Shown: positions 32,832 to 40,732 of the stretch, in pieces
Position numbering within the stretch: position 1 is the stretch's first letter
Layout of the letters: each line of letters starts with the position of its first letter
NCBI RefSeq assembly: GCF_026341275.1
Contig: NZ_JAIFZO010000002.1
Location: 8,462,118-8,526,117, forward strand
Direction: 5' to 3'
Length of the DNA: 64,000 bases
Source: Streptomyces ortus
GTDB taxonomy: Bacteria; Actinomycetota; Actinomycetes; Streptomycetales; Streptomycetaceae
Position numbers and translations under genes: made by a program
The notes under the pieces: generated by a model
Told to the model about the DNA's origin: nothing
Seen by the model: only the letters and a program-made list of their open reading frames with translations
Databases searched by the model: none

Positions 32832-33368
32832 TCAGACGTCGATGATCCGCCAGCGCTCCTCGTCCGCGTTCTTCCACTGCCGGGTCACGACCTGGAAGTC
32901 CTGCGACGACAGCTCGTACGCGTCGAGGTACCGGCTGTTGCTGGCCTCCTGGATCGTGAAGGTTCCGTTGTTGGACGGAAGGATGATCCAGGCCTGGGTC
33001 GCGTCGTTCTCCGCGGTGCGGGTGACGACGCGGAAGTCGTCGCCGGAGCCCTGGTAGGCGTCGAGGTACCGGCCGGTGCTCACCTGCCGGATCGTGGAGA
33101 GACCATTGCTCAGGTCGGTCAGCAGCCAGTGCTGGGTGGAGTTGTTCTGGAACGGGCGGGTGATCACCCGGAAGTCCAGACTCTCGATCTCGTGCGCGTC
33201 CAGGAACCGGTGGGTGTCCGCCTGGTCGATGGTGACCGTTCGCTGCGCCACGATCGACGGCGCGGCGGCCGGCGCGGCCTGGGCGCCGTTGGCGGTGCCC
33301 AGCAGCGAGAACGCCGCCACGACCATCGCCAGGACACTGCCCGGGATCGCTCTCTTACGTACGTTCAT
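32832..33368 (-). CDS. Secreted ricin-type beta-trefoil lectin-like protein
   Basis: The 178-residue product begins with a signal peptide (MNVRKRAIPGSVLAMVVAAFSLLGTANGAQA, cleavage near AQA). The mature part is three ~45-residue repeats: RFLDAHEIESLDFRVITRPF, RYLDAYQGSGDDFRVVTRTA and RYLDAYELSSQDFQVVTRQW. Each ends in a Q-x-W-type core (QHWLL, QAWIIL, ERWRII). That is a beta-trefoil with three lobes, often carbohydrate-binding or a protease-inhibitor-like scaffold. No enzymatic domain is attached. The start at 33368 follows a GAGAGG about ten bases upstream; an in-frame start at 33491 would put a basic tail before the signal peptide. Ligand unknown. Confidence 0.85.
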   Translation of the reverse strand: MNVRKRAIPGSVLAMVVAAFSLLGTANGAQAAPAAAPSIVAQRTVTIDQADTHRFLDAHEIESLDFRVITRPFQNNSTQHWLLTDLSNGLSTIRQVSTGRYLDAYQGSGDDFRVVTRTAENDATQAWIILPSNNGTFTIQEASNSRYLDAYELSSQDFQVVTRQWKNADEERWRIIDV

Positions 33369-33592
33369 CAGGGGTTGCCTCTCTGCGACGGTGTCCGCCG
33401 GGAAGGGATCCGAACTCCCTTCCCGACCGGGTCGGACTGCTCTGACAAGGAGCGTGGGGTCCCGGGAGCCGTCTGTCGCCCCATGTCCCACTCAGCGGCA
33501 CGGCGCGTCCGAGCCCGCCCACGCGGGCTCTCCCGGCGGGCCGGTTCGACACCGACGTCCTCGCGGCGTACCGCGCGCGGGGCCGCGGCCGG

Positions 33593-36427
33593 TCAGGGCG
33601 CCGGCCGCCCGCCGACACGGTCGTGGAGGCCGGTGCGGAGCGGATCGTCGTCGGCCAGTCCGAGCTCGTCGGTGAGAGCGAGGGCCCGCCTCCAGGCCTC
33701 GCGGGCGGCGCCGGTCTGGCCGGCACTGTGATGGCTGTCGCCCAGGCAGACCAGACAGGCGGCCTCACTGTGACGTTCCCCGGTGGCGTGGAACAACCGC
33801 GCCGCCTGCAGGTAGTGATCGACCGCCTGCTGGTACCGGCCCAGCTGGTGGGCGATGTAACCCAGGCTGTCGGAGATGTGGGCCTGTCCGTCCACGTCTC
33901 CCGCCGTCCGTGCGAGTTCGAGGGCCCGCTCGCAGTGCGCCAGCGCGTCGAGGTGGTCGCCGAGATGTGTCTGCCGCCACCCGATGTGGTTCAACGCCGC
34001 GGCCTGCCCTGCCAGGTCGCCCGCCGCCCTGTAGTGCTTCAGGCTGCGGTACGCGTGTTCCAGAGCGAGCTGAGGACTGCCCTCGGCCCCCGACATCCGC
34101 GAGAGATGCTGATGTGTACGGGCCTGCCCCACGTCGCTGCCCAGCGCGGCGAACAGGTCCAGTGCCCGCAGATAGTGTTCCCGGGCCGGTCCCCGATGCT
34201 TCAAACGGTCCAGGGCAAGTCCCAGAGCGCGGTGGGCGTCCGCCCGACCGGTCCGGTCGTCCTCCCGCCGCGCCGCGTCCAGCGCGCCGCGTCCCGCCGC
34301 CAGCAACGCCTCCCAGTGCCCGTGCCGGTCCAGGAACGTGGTCAGTGCCGCGACCAACCGCCACACATGGCCGTCGAAGCCCGACGGGTGCCGCACGATC
34401 CTCAGCAGCACCGGATACTCGGCGACGAGCCATGCCAGGGCCTCCCCGTAGTCCGCGGGCTCCTCCGTGTTCGCCCCCGGCAGGGGTGGTGGTGACGCCA
34501 CCGGATTGGGCTGCGGGGTCACCAGCACATCGGCCGCCCGCGCGGTGTGCAGATAGTGATCCATCATCCGGTGCAGCGCCGTCCGCCGCGCCCGCTCGTC
34601 GTCGTGCGCGGTCACCAGCTCCATGGCATACACCCGCAGGAGGTCGTGGAACGCGTAGCGTCCGGGGACGTGCTCGACCAGCAGGTGCCCGCCCACCAGT
34701 TCGGCCAGCAGTTTGCGTACCCGCTCCGGCGACGTGCCGGCCACCGCGGCAGCCGCGCCCTCTCCCACATCCGGCCCGGGGTGCAGGGCCAGCAGCCGGA
34801 ACACCTCGGCCGCGCCGGTGCTCAGCGCACTGTAGGACCAGGAGAACACCGCCCTCACCCGGCTGGCCTCCTCCCCTCCGTCCAGCGCGTCCAACCGGCC
34901 ACTTGCCCGCCGCAGTTCCGCCGCCAGCGCCCCCAGCGGTCTGCGCGGCTGCCCGGCGGCACGCGCCGCGACCACCGCCAGCGCCAACGGCAGCCCCGCG
35001 CACGACACGACGATGTCCACGACGGCTTCCGGCTCGGCCGCCACCCTTTCCACCCCGAGCCGCGCCGCCAGCACGTCCCTCGCCGCGTCCCGGCTCAGTG
35101 GGTCCACCGCCAGCAGATGGGCGCCCTCCGTCACCGCCAGGCCGGTCAGCCTGTTCCGGCTGGTCACCAGTGCCATGCAGCCGACCGCTCCCGGCAGCAG
35201 CGGACGGACCTGTTCCTCGTCCCGCGCGTTGTCCAGCACCACGATCACGCGACGCCCCGCCAACAGGCTTCTGTACAGCCCCACTTGGGCCTCCAGGCGC
35301 TGCGGCACCCGCTCGGGCCGCACCCCGAGGGCGTCCAGGAACCCGCGTACCGCCTCAGTCGAGGGCACCACCGTCCCCTGCGGATCGAACCCCCGCAGGT
35401 TCACGTACAGCTGCCCGTCGGGGAACGCGCTCCTCACCCGGCGCGCCCAGTGCACCGCCAGCGCCGTCTTCCCGACTCCGGCCATACCCGACACCGCGGA
35501 GACCACCACCGCCGCGGACTTTCCCGCCGTCGAGGTGAGGATCGTCCCGAGGCGCGCCAGTTCCTCGTCGCGGCCGGTGAAGCCACGTACGTCCATGGGC
35601 AGTTGGGCGGGCAGCTCGGGCGTACGCGCCGCCGTCGACGGCCGCTGCGCCGGGAGCCTGGACCGCGGGACGGCCTCCGACCCCTGCCCCCGCAGGATCG
35701 CCTGGTGCAGTTGCCGCAGTGCGGGCCCCGGGTCGGCACCCAGCTCCTCCGCCAGCCGTTCGCGGACGGCCGCATAGCAGTCCAGTGCCTCCGCGCCGCG
35801 CCCGGTGTCGTGCAGCGCCCGCATCAGTACTTCGGCCAGCGGTTCGGCCAGCGGATACTCGCCCAGCAGTCCGGTCAGCGGGCCGATGACGGATGCGGGA
35901 TCACCGAGGTCCAGCTCGGCGCGGGCCCAACCGACGGCGGCGTCCTGGTGCTGACGCCGCCAGGACTCACGCATCCGCGCCGCCCACTGCCCCTGCAGGC
36001 CGGACAGGGGTTCTCCGCGCCACAGGCCGAGTGCCTCGCCGAACAGCCGCACTCGTGCCGGGTTGGTCCGGTCCGCCACCCTCGCCTGTTCGATCAGGTG
36101 CCGGAACCGGTACACGTCGACCTGGTCCGGGCGGGCTTCCAGCAGATACCCGCCCGAGCGTCGTACGAGGCGTAAGGGCTCTCTGGCCGTTTCGGCCGCC
36201 TGCTCGCACATCCGCCGGATCCGGGCGACATGGGCGTGCACCGCATTCCGGGCCCCATCGGGCGCATGCGTACCCCAGACCCGCTCGATGACCGCGTCGG
36301 CGGCGACGGGCCGGCCGACGTCCACCGCCAGGGCCGCCATCACCGTACGGCGTTGTGGCGGTCCCACCTCCACCACACGGCCCCCCACCAATAACTCGAC
36401 GGGCCCGAGCAACTGCACGTCCACCAT
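33593..36427 (-). CDS. SARP-family activator with NB-ARC and TPR domains
   Basis: The 944-residue AfsR-type regulator has, in order, an OmpR-like winged helix (VQLLGPVELLVGGRVVEVGPPQRRTVMAALAVD, residues 1-95), a bacterial transcriptional activation domain (~100-245), an NB-ARC ATPase with Walker A SGMAGVGKTAL and VIVVLDNARDEEQV, then a winged-helix region, and TPR repeats (~650-930). SARPs activate antibiotic clusters by binding heptameric direct repeats with an 11- or 22-bp period. The ATG at 36427 follows GGGGAGG; an upstream in-frame ATG (36490) is less well placed. It likely acts on the NRPS operon, whose upstream region contains 11-bp-phased repeats (40613-40643). Confidence 0.93.
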   Translation of the reverse strand: MVDVQLLGPVELLVGGRVVEVGPPQRRTVMAALAVDVGRPVAADAVIERVWGTHAPDGARNAVHAHVARIRRMCEQAAETAREPLRLVRRSGGYLLEARPDQVDVYRFRHLIEQARVADRTNPARVRLFGEALGLWRGEPLSGLQGQWAARMRESWRRQHQDAAVGWARAELDLGDPASVIGPLTGLLGEYPLAEPLAEVLMRALHDTGRGAEALDCYAAVRERLAEELGADPGPALRQLHQAILRGQGSEAVPRSRLPAQRPSTAARTPELPAQLPMDVRGFTGRDEELARLGTILTSTAGKSAAVVVSAVSGMAGVGKTALAVHWARRVRSAFPDGQLYVNLRGFDPQGTVVPSTEAVRGFLDALGVRPERVPQRLEAQVGLYRSLLAGRRVIVVLDNARDEEQVRPLLPGAVGCMALVTSRNRLTGLAVTEGAHLLAVDPLSRDAARDVLAARLGVERVAAEPEAVVDIVVSCAGLPLALAVVAARAAGQPRRPLGALAAELRRASGRLDALDGGEEASRVRAVFSWSYSALSTGAAEVFRLLALHPGPDVGEGAAAAVAGTSPERVRKLLAELVGGHLLVEHVPGRYAFHDLLRVYAMELVTAHDDERARRTALHRMMDHYLHTARAADVLVTPQPNPVASPPPLPGANTEEPADYGEALAWLVAEYPVLLRIVRHPSGFDGHVWRLVAALTTFLDRHGHWEALLAAGRGALDAARREDDRTGRADAHRALGLALDRLKHRGPAREHYLRALDLFAALGSDVGQARTHQHLSRMSGAEGSPQLALEHAYRSLKHYRAAGDLAGQAAALNHIGWRQTHLGDHLDALAHCERALELARTAGDVDGQAHISDSLGYIAHQLGRYQQAVDHYLQAARLFHATGERHSEAACLVCLGDSHHSAGQTGAAREAWRRALALTDELGLADDDPLRTGLHDRVGGRPAP

Positions 36428-36639
36428 GTTGTCCGCCTCCCCGTGAGGAAGCGTCCTCCTCTTTCCCCGGACGTGTGTGCGAAGCGACAAGCCTTCGACA
36501 AGGTTTTACGCCACACCCCGGTGCCAGTCTGCAGGGGTGCGGTCGAACGGACGGGCGATGACCACGTCCCGTCCGAGCACGGCGACGGCGGAGGCTGTCA
36601 CCGTTCGTCCGCACAACGGCCTGACGGGGGGCGGGGAGT

Positions 36640-37560
36640 ATGACCGGACGTGGCGTGATCACCCTGGAGATGCGGGCGGCGCTACAGGGAACGGAGGCCG
36701 ACCCGGTAAGCCTTCCGCCATCGCCATCGCCATCGCCATCGCCATCGCCATCGGCACCGTTACCGTTACCGCCACCGGCATCGGAGTCCGCCGGTACGGC
36801 TGCGGGAGCGGTCGGTCCGATGGCTGCGGCGGGCGCGGCGGCTACGGCGGGCGCGGTCTCTGCCGCGGGCGTTGGCGGCGGAAGGAGCGTTCTGGAAGGT
36901 GCCTTCATGCTGCTGGAGGCGGTGGAACGCACGGGGGAGGCCGGCCCGACGAGACTGGCCTCGGAGTGTGGGCTGCCCAAGTCGACGGCGTACCGGCTGC
37001 TGGAGCAGTTGGCCGACCTGGGCGCGCTGGAACGCCGCCGCGGCAGCTACCGGGTAGGCCCGCGGATGTTCAGCCTCGGTCGGGAGTGGCAGCCGCATCC
37101 CCGGCTGCGGTCCGCGGCGAAAAAGCCGGTGCGCCGTCTGGTGGAGATCACCGGGATGACGGTGGGGCTCGCCGTGTTGTGGAGGGGCGAGAGCCTGGTG
37201 GTGGAGTGGAACTCCGCCGAGGCCGAGCGCCCGGTCTGGCTGCGGACCCGTACGACCTGGCCCTGGTCCACCGCGGCGGGCAAGGTGCTGGTGGCCGGCG
37301 CCGGTCCGGATCCCCTGCTGGGGCCGCTTCCCGCGTCGTGGCCCCGGGAGGCCGCCGCGATCCTGGACCGGGGTGTCGCCTTCGACCGGGAGGAAGTGAT
37401 GAGCGGGGTGTGCTGTGCGGCCGTGCCGCTGCTCGGAGCGGCCGGCACCCCGGTGGCGGCCCTCTGCGTCCTGACCGATCCTTCGCACCATCTGGAGAGG
37501 CTGGGAGAAGCCTGCCGGCAGACGGGCCGGGTGATCAGCGCGGGCCTGCGCGGCCGGTGA
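36640..37560 (+). CDS. IclR-family regulator with low-complexity N-terminal extension
   Basis: The 306-residue product has the IclR winged helix at GGGRSVLEGAFMLLEAVERTGEAGPTRLASECGLPKSTAYRLLEQLADLGALERR. Its GAF-like effector domain follows (VWLRTRTTWPWSTAAGKVLVAGA; MSGVCCAAVPLLGAAGTPVAALCVLT). The first ~78 residues are a Pro/Ser/Ala extension, partly encoded by six GCCATC units at 36717-36752. An internal ATG at 36820 would give a more usual length. It lies between the SARP and two-component genes and is probably a pathway-specific regulator of the NRPS cluster. Confidence 0.85.
   Translation: MTGRGVITLEMRAALQGTEADPVSLPPSPSPSPSPSPSAPLPLPPPASESAGTAAGAVGPMAAAGAAATAGAVSAAGVGGGRSVLEGAFMLLEAVERTGEAGPTRLASECGLPKSTAYRLLEQLADLGALERRRGSYRVGPRMFSLGREWQPHPRLRSAAKKPVRRLVEITGMTVGLAVLWRGESLVVEWNSAEAERPVWLRTRTTWPWSTAAGKVLVAGAGPDPLLGPLPASWPREAAAILDRGVAFDREEVMSGVCCAAVPLLGAAGTPVAALCVLTDPSHHLERLGEACRQTGRVISAGLRGR
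36717..36752 (+). repeat. GCCATC hexanucleotide tandem repeat (six copies)
   Basis: Six perfect GCCATC units sit inside the 5' end of the IclR gene and encode a Pro-Ser repeat. A hexanucleotide keeps the frame, so copy-number change alters only the length of the linker. Confidence 0.9.
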
Positions 37561-37700
37561 ACCGACCGACGTACAGGGGGGAGGCGCGCGGACGCCCAGG
37601 AGGCCACCAGGCCGTGGGGTCTGTACCCAGGAAGCGGAACCGTCGGCCGTCATCGTCCCTTGTTACCTCTAAGTGACCTTTCTGCTGCCACAGTTGCTTC

Positions 37701-38354
37701 ATGCGCGTACTGATCGTGGAGGACCACAAGGATCTCGCGGAAAGCGTCGCGAGGGGGCTGCGTCGGCATGCCATGGAGGTCGAGCTCGCGCATGACGGCG
37801 AGCTGGGGCTGAGCCGGGCGTCGAGCGGGGCCTACGACGTCGTCGTCCTGGACCGTGACCTGCCGCTCGTGCACGGTGACGACATCTGCCGGGCGCTCGT
37901 CCGGCAGGGCAGCCCGTCCCGCGTCCTGATGCTCACCGCCGCCGGGACCCTCGCCGACCGCGTCGACGGCCTCGACCTCGGCGCGGACGACTACCTTGCC
38001 AAGCCCTTCTCCTTCGCCGAACTCATCGCCCGTGTCCAGGCGCTGGACAGACGCGACATGCCCGCCGTGCCTCCCGTCCTCGTCCGCGGGGACATCGAAC
38101 TCGACCCCGCCCGCCGCACCGCGCTCCGCGGGGGCCGCAAGCTGGACCTGTCGCCGAAGGAGATGGCCGTCCTGGAGGTGCTGCTCGCCGCCGGCGGTGC
38201 CGTCGTATCCGCCGAGGAACTGTTGGAACGGGCCTGGGACCGGGACGCCGACCCGTTCAGCAACACCGTCAAGGTCACCGTCAGCCGACTGCGCCGCAGG
38301 CTCGGCGATCCGCCGGTCATCGAGACGCTCCCGCACGTCGGTTACCGGATCTGA
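37701..38354 (+). CDS. OmpR-family response regulator 1
   Basis: The 217-residue product has a receiver domain MRVLIVEDHKDLAESVARGL with phosphoacceptor Asp51 (VVVLDRDLP) and the KPF motif (YLAKPFSFAEL). Its OmpR winged helix is residues ~125-217, ending in PHVGYRI. It is one of two closely similar regulators in tandem (the second at 38519), 164 bp apart, with only one sensor kinase gene following. The gene stop CGGATCTGA is repeated twice more just downstream at an 11-bp period. Confidence 0.93.
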   Translation: MRVLIVEDHKDLAESVARGLRRHAMEVELAHDGELGLSRASSGAYDVVVLDRDLPLVHGDDICRALVRQGSPSRVLMLTAAGTLADRVDGLDLGADDYLAKPFSFAELIARVQALDRRDMPAVPPVLVRGDIELDPARRTALRGGRKLDLSPKEMAVLEVLLAAGGAVVSAEELLERAWDRDADPFSNTVKVTVSRLRRRLGDPPVIETLPHVGYRI

Positions 38355-38376
38355 AGCGGATCTGATGCGGATCTGA
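38346..38376 (+). repeat. 11-bp-period repeat CGGATCTGA x3
   Basis: CGGATCTGA occurs at 38346-38354 (the last codons and stop of the first response regulator), 38357-38365 and 38368-38376. The period is 11 bp, one helical turn. It could be an OmpR-type direct-repeat operator or simply local slippage duplication of the gene end. Confidence 0.7.
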
Positions 38377-38518
38377 TCGTGCATCCGATGTACGCGAGCG
38401 CGGGACGGCCGCTGTTGCCAGGCGGGTGACGGTGCGCCAGCCTGTGAGGGGCGTAACCCGGGTGTGACCGGGGGCGGGGGAGTCTGGGGTCCGTGACGTG
38501 TGTCTCGTAGGGGGAGCG

Positions 38519-39172
38519 ATGAGAGTACTGGTCGTTGAGGACCATACGGAACTCGCGGACTCGATCACCAGGGTGTTCCGCCGTGAGGGCCTCGCGGTGG
38601 ACACCGCCTACGACGGCAGGACCGCGCTCGACCTCGCCATCGACGTCGACTACGACGTGGTCGTCCTCGACCGCGACCTCCCCGACGTGCACGGCGACGA
38701 GGTCTGCGCCGAACTCACCGCCGGAGGCGCCCGCACCAAGGTACTCATGCTCACCGCCTCCGCCTCCATCGCCGACCGGGTCGAGGGCCTCGGCCTCGGC
38801 GCCGACGACTACCTCCCCAAGCCCTTCGCCTGGGCCGAACTCCTCGCCCGCACCCGTGCCCTCGGCCGCCGCGCTCACCCCGTACGGGAACCCGTCCTCG
38901 CCCGCGGTTCCCTCCTGCTCGACCCCGCGCGCCGTACCGCCAGCCACGCCGGCACCCAACTGCCCCTTACCGCGAAGGAGTTCGGCGTGCTCGCCTACCT
39001 GCTCGGTGCCGAGGGCCGGACGGTCCCGGCCGATGAACTGCTCGCCAAGGTGTGGGACGAGGTCACCGACCCCGGCACCACCACCGTCAAGGCCACGGTC
39101 AACCGGCTCCGGACCAAACTCGTCGACCGCTCCGCGATCCAGACCGTGCCCGGAGAGGGCTACCGGATCTGA
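38519..39172 (+). CDS. OmpR-family response regulator 2
   Basis: The 217-residue paralogue of the preceding regulator has Asp51 (VVVLDRDLPD), ADDYLPKPFAWAELLARTRALGRR, and the winged helix ending GEGYRI. The ATG at 38519 has GGGGGAG right before it; an in-frame start at 38498 adds seven residues without a good site. It is one base away from the sensor kinase gene (stop 39172, start 39174), so it is the direct partner of that kinase. Two tandem regulators of this type feeding one kinase are unusual and may reflect a recent duplication. Confidence 0.93.
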   Translation: MRVLVVEDHTELADSITRVFRREGLAVDTAYDGRTALDLAIDVDYDVVVLDRDLPDVHGDEVCAELTAGGARTKVLMLTASASIADRVEGLGLGADDYLPKPFAWAELLARTRALGRRAHPVREPVLARGSLLLDPARRTASHAGTQLPLTAKEFGVLAYLLGAEGRTVPADELLAKVWDEVTDPGTTTVKATVNRLRTKLVDRSAIQTVPGEGYRI

Positions 39173-39173
39173 C

Positions 39174-40502
39174 ATGGCGACAACCCTGCGCACGCGCATC
39201 CGAGTTCGCGCCCAGGCCTGCCTGAGCGGCCCCGGCGCCGCCCGCGTGCGAGCCCTGGTCCGCCTCCTCACGCCCCGCCGGGTCCGGGTCCGCTTCGCCA
39301 TGCTCTTCGGGCTGCTGTTCATCGCCTCCGGCGCGGTCCTGCTCGGCATCACCTATCTGCTCGTCAACCGCCCCACCCACAACGTCGTCACCGCCGTACA
39401 CGAAGAAGGGGTGCCGGGAAGCGGTTCGGCACCCGGGACCGTCATCAGGCCCGGCCCCGGCTCCGGGTCCCCGCAGGACCTCACCGTGTGGCTCAACGAC
39501 CAACTGCGCAGGCAGACCGAGCATCTGCACGATGCCCAGATGCACGAACTCCTCGTACAGTCCGGCACCGCCCTCGCCATCATGGCGGCGATCTCCATCG
39601 TGCTCAGCTGGCTCCTGGCCCGGCGCGTGCTCCGGCCCATGCGCACCCTCAACGCCGGCATCGCCCGGATCTCCGCCAGCAACGTGCACGAGCGCCTCGC
39701 CGTCGCGGGCCCCCGCGACGAGATCAGCGAACTCGCCGACAGCATCGACGGGCTCCTCGCCAGGCTCGAAGCAGCCCTGGAGTCCCACAAACGCTTCGTC
39801 GCCAACGCCGCCCACGAGCTGCGCACCCCGCTCACGGTGGAACGCGCCCTCCTGGAGGAGTCCCTCCTCGACCGCGACGCCACCGCCGCGTCGTTCCGCG
39901 AGAACTTCGAGCGCCTGCTGCGGATCAGCACCCACCAGGGAGCCCTGCTGGAATCCCTCCTCACCCTGGCCGTCAGCGAACGGGGCGTGGAACGGACCGA
40001 GCCCGTCGACCTGGCCGAGATAAACGAATCCGTGCTGCTCACCCAGCTCCCGGAGACCCTGCGGCACGGCGTACGGATCGAGTACCGCACCGAGCCGACG
40101 CCGGTCGCCGGCGACACCGCGCTCCTGGAGCGGCTGGTCGCCAACCTCGTCCACAACGCGGCCTACTACAACGTTCCCGACGGGAGCGTGGACATCACCG
40201 TGCGGCGCCACGACCGGCGCGCCGTCCTCACGGTCTCCAACACCGGCCCCGAGGTCCCCTCGGACCGGGTCGACCAGCTCTTCGAACCGTTCCAGCGCAT
40301 GTACCGCACCGCCGGCGACGGCCACCACGGCCTCGGCCTGTCGATCGTCCGCGCCATCGCCGCCGCCCACGACGCCACCCTCACCGCCCGCGCCCGGCCG
40401 GGCGGCGGCCTCGTCGTCGAGGTCTCCTTCCCCCTCCTTGTCAAGGCCGGGGAGCGATACGAGGGTTGGTCACAGCCGCGCGCGGCCACCGCGTCCAAGT
40501 GA
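39174..40502 (+). CDS. Sensor histidine kinase
   Basis: The 442-residue kinase has membrane helix 1 VRFAMLFGLLFIASGAVLLGITYLLV, an extracytoplasmic domain of ~90 residues, and helix 2 GTALAIMAAISIVLSWLLA. A HAMP domain follows, then the H box FVANAAHELRTPLTVE with His214, the N box NLVHNAAYYNV, and the G box GLGLSIVRA. It is paired with response regulator 2 directly upstream (one-base gap). The signal is unknown; the short extracytoplasmic loop is rich in Gly/Ser/Pro. It likely controls the NRPS locus or resistance to its product. Confidence 0.93.
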   Translation: MATTLRTRIRVRAQACLSGPGAARVRALVRLLTPRRVRVRFAMLFGLLFIASGAVLLGITYLLVNRPTHNVVTAVHEEGVPGSGSAPGTVIRPGPGSGSPQDLTVWLNDQLRRQTEHLHDAQMHELLVQSGTALAIMAAISIVLSWLLARRVLRPMRTLNAGIARISASNVHERLAVAGPRDEISELADSIDGLLARLEAALESHKRFVANAAHELRTPLTVERALLEESLLDRDATAASFRENFERLLRISTHQGALLESLLTLAVSERGVERTEPVDLAEINESVLLTQLPETLRHGVRIEYRTEPTPVAGDTALLERLVANLVHNAAYYNVPDGSVDITVRRHDRRAVLTVSNTGPEVPSDRVDQLFEPFQRMYRTAGDGHHGLGLSIVRAIAAAHDATLTARARPGGGLVVEVSFPLLVKAGERYEGWSQPRAATASK

Positions 40503-40732
40503 GCAGAACGGCGGGTTGGACGACACCGTCCGATAGGTATTGTTCTGATTGACCGGCCCCGGTCGTGAACGGGCTTCGACGTAGTTTCACCGGGCTCTTC
40601 GGTCCACGGGTGGGGATTCCCAGGAGCTTCCCCGGAGCTTCCCGGACGGGAGCTCTTGCCTTGCGTTTCCTGCGAAATGGCGCATTGGGCAGCTGCATGC
40701 CCATGGAGAGGGAATAGGGGTTGGGTCTGAAT
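40503..40732 (+). promoter_or_regulatory. Upstream region of the giant NRPS gene
   Basis: Contains a possible promoter TTGGAC (40516-40521), 16 bp, TATTGT (40538-40543); a GACCGG-CC-CCGGTC dyad (40551-40564); and three TTCCC-ending repeats with an 11-bp period (40613-40643). The 11-bp repeats have the spacing of SARP binding sites. Confidence 0.6.
40613..40643 (+). promoter_or_regulatory. Candidate SARP box: three 11-bp-phased TTCCC repeats
   Basis: TTCCC occurs at 40617-40621, 40628-40632 and 40639-40643, within GGATTCCC, GGAGCTTCCC and GGAGCTTCCC. SARP regulators bind such heptameric direct repeats at 11- or 22-bp periods. No consensus -10 at the usual 8-bp distance is obvious downstream. 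Confidence 0.55.

Noticed and set aside
36717..36752. Hexanucleotide array as a CRISPR or satellite element
   Set aside because: No spacers; simple in-frame microsatellite.
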